From positions 1 to 5,769 of the forward strand of contig CAZMNB010000070.1 in NCBI GenBank assembly GCA_964567545.1: a stretch of 5,769 bases of DNA. The letters run 5' to 3'. The first letter of the stretch is position 1. Each line of letters opens with the position of its first letter. The position numbers and the translations under genes were made by a program. A model generated the notes under the pieces. The model searched no databases and was not told the DNA's origin. It was given only the letters and a program-made list of their open reading frames with translations. This DNA comes from UBA7398 sp964567545. Its GTDB lineage: Bacteria > Actinomycetota > Actinomycetes > Nanopelagicales > Nanopelagicaceae. Shown piece after piece: positions 5,730 to 5,769 of the stretch.

Positions 5730-5769
5730 TTTTTTCTTGGAGTTTATTTAGCCAATACTTCCCACTAAT
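5730..5769 (+). other. Tail after tRNA-Gly, no gene seen
   Basis: The tail begins with six Ts directly after the tRNA-Gly CCA. They could act as the U-tract of a terminator using tRNA structure, but no dedicated hairpin is present. The remaining 34 bases are AT-rich, with no recognisable feature before the window ends. Confidence 0.3.

Overview
This is an ordinary but well-preserved bacterial housekeeping locus for protein quality control. On the minus strand the order of transcription is tRNA-Pro(UGG), tig (trigger factor), clpP1, clpP2, clpX and valS (valyl-tRNA synthetase, cut by the window's left edge). One tRNA-Gly(UCC) gene points the other way at the right end.

The organism is most likely an actinobacterium (Actinomycetota). 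Two adjacent non-identical clpP genes, the tig-clpP1-clpP2-clpX-valS order, a trigger factor N-terminus reading KSAVEKLSPTRV, a ClpX ending in KSA and the valS N-terminal region all match actinobacterial versions from memory. Base composition is only about 43-45% G+C by eye, low for that phylum. This fits streamlined planktonic freshwater or marine lineages (acI/Nanopelagicales-like); that placement is inference.

Layout: 1-1358 valS (minus, 3' end outside the window); 1375-2661 clpX; 2662-2774 a 113-bp gap; 2775-3404 clpP2, overlapping clpP1 by the 4-bp ATGA; 3401-4021 clpP1; 4022-4131 a gap of about 110 bp; 4132-5421 tig; 5471-5546 tRNA-Pro; 5547-5655 a divergent tRNA spacer; 5656-5729 tRNA-Gly on plus; 5730-5769 a tail without a gene. 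The plus-strand open frames over 1-1250, 1736-1957, 2501-2734 and 4533-5197 are shadows of these genes.

Together the genes cover co-translational folding (trigger factor), regulated proteolysis (ClpX unfoldase feeding a mixed ClpP1P2 peptidase) and aminoacylation. The less routine signals are regulatory or positional. A good match to the ClgR operator lies between tig and clpP1. A diverged duplicated hairpin/T-tract element follows both tig and clpP2. An inverted repeat brackets tRNA-Pro. At the expected tig start site, behind a good Shine-Dalgarno sequence, the codon is GGG. I see no CRISPR array, mobile element, phage gene or new multi-gene system.
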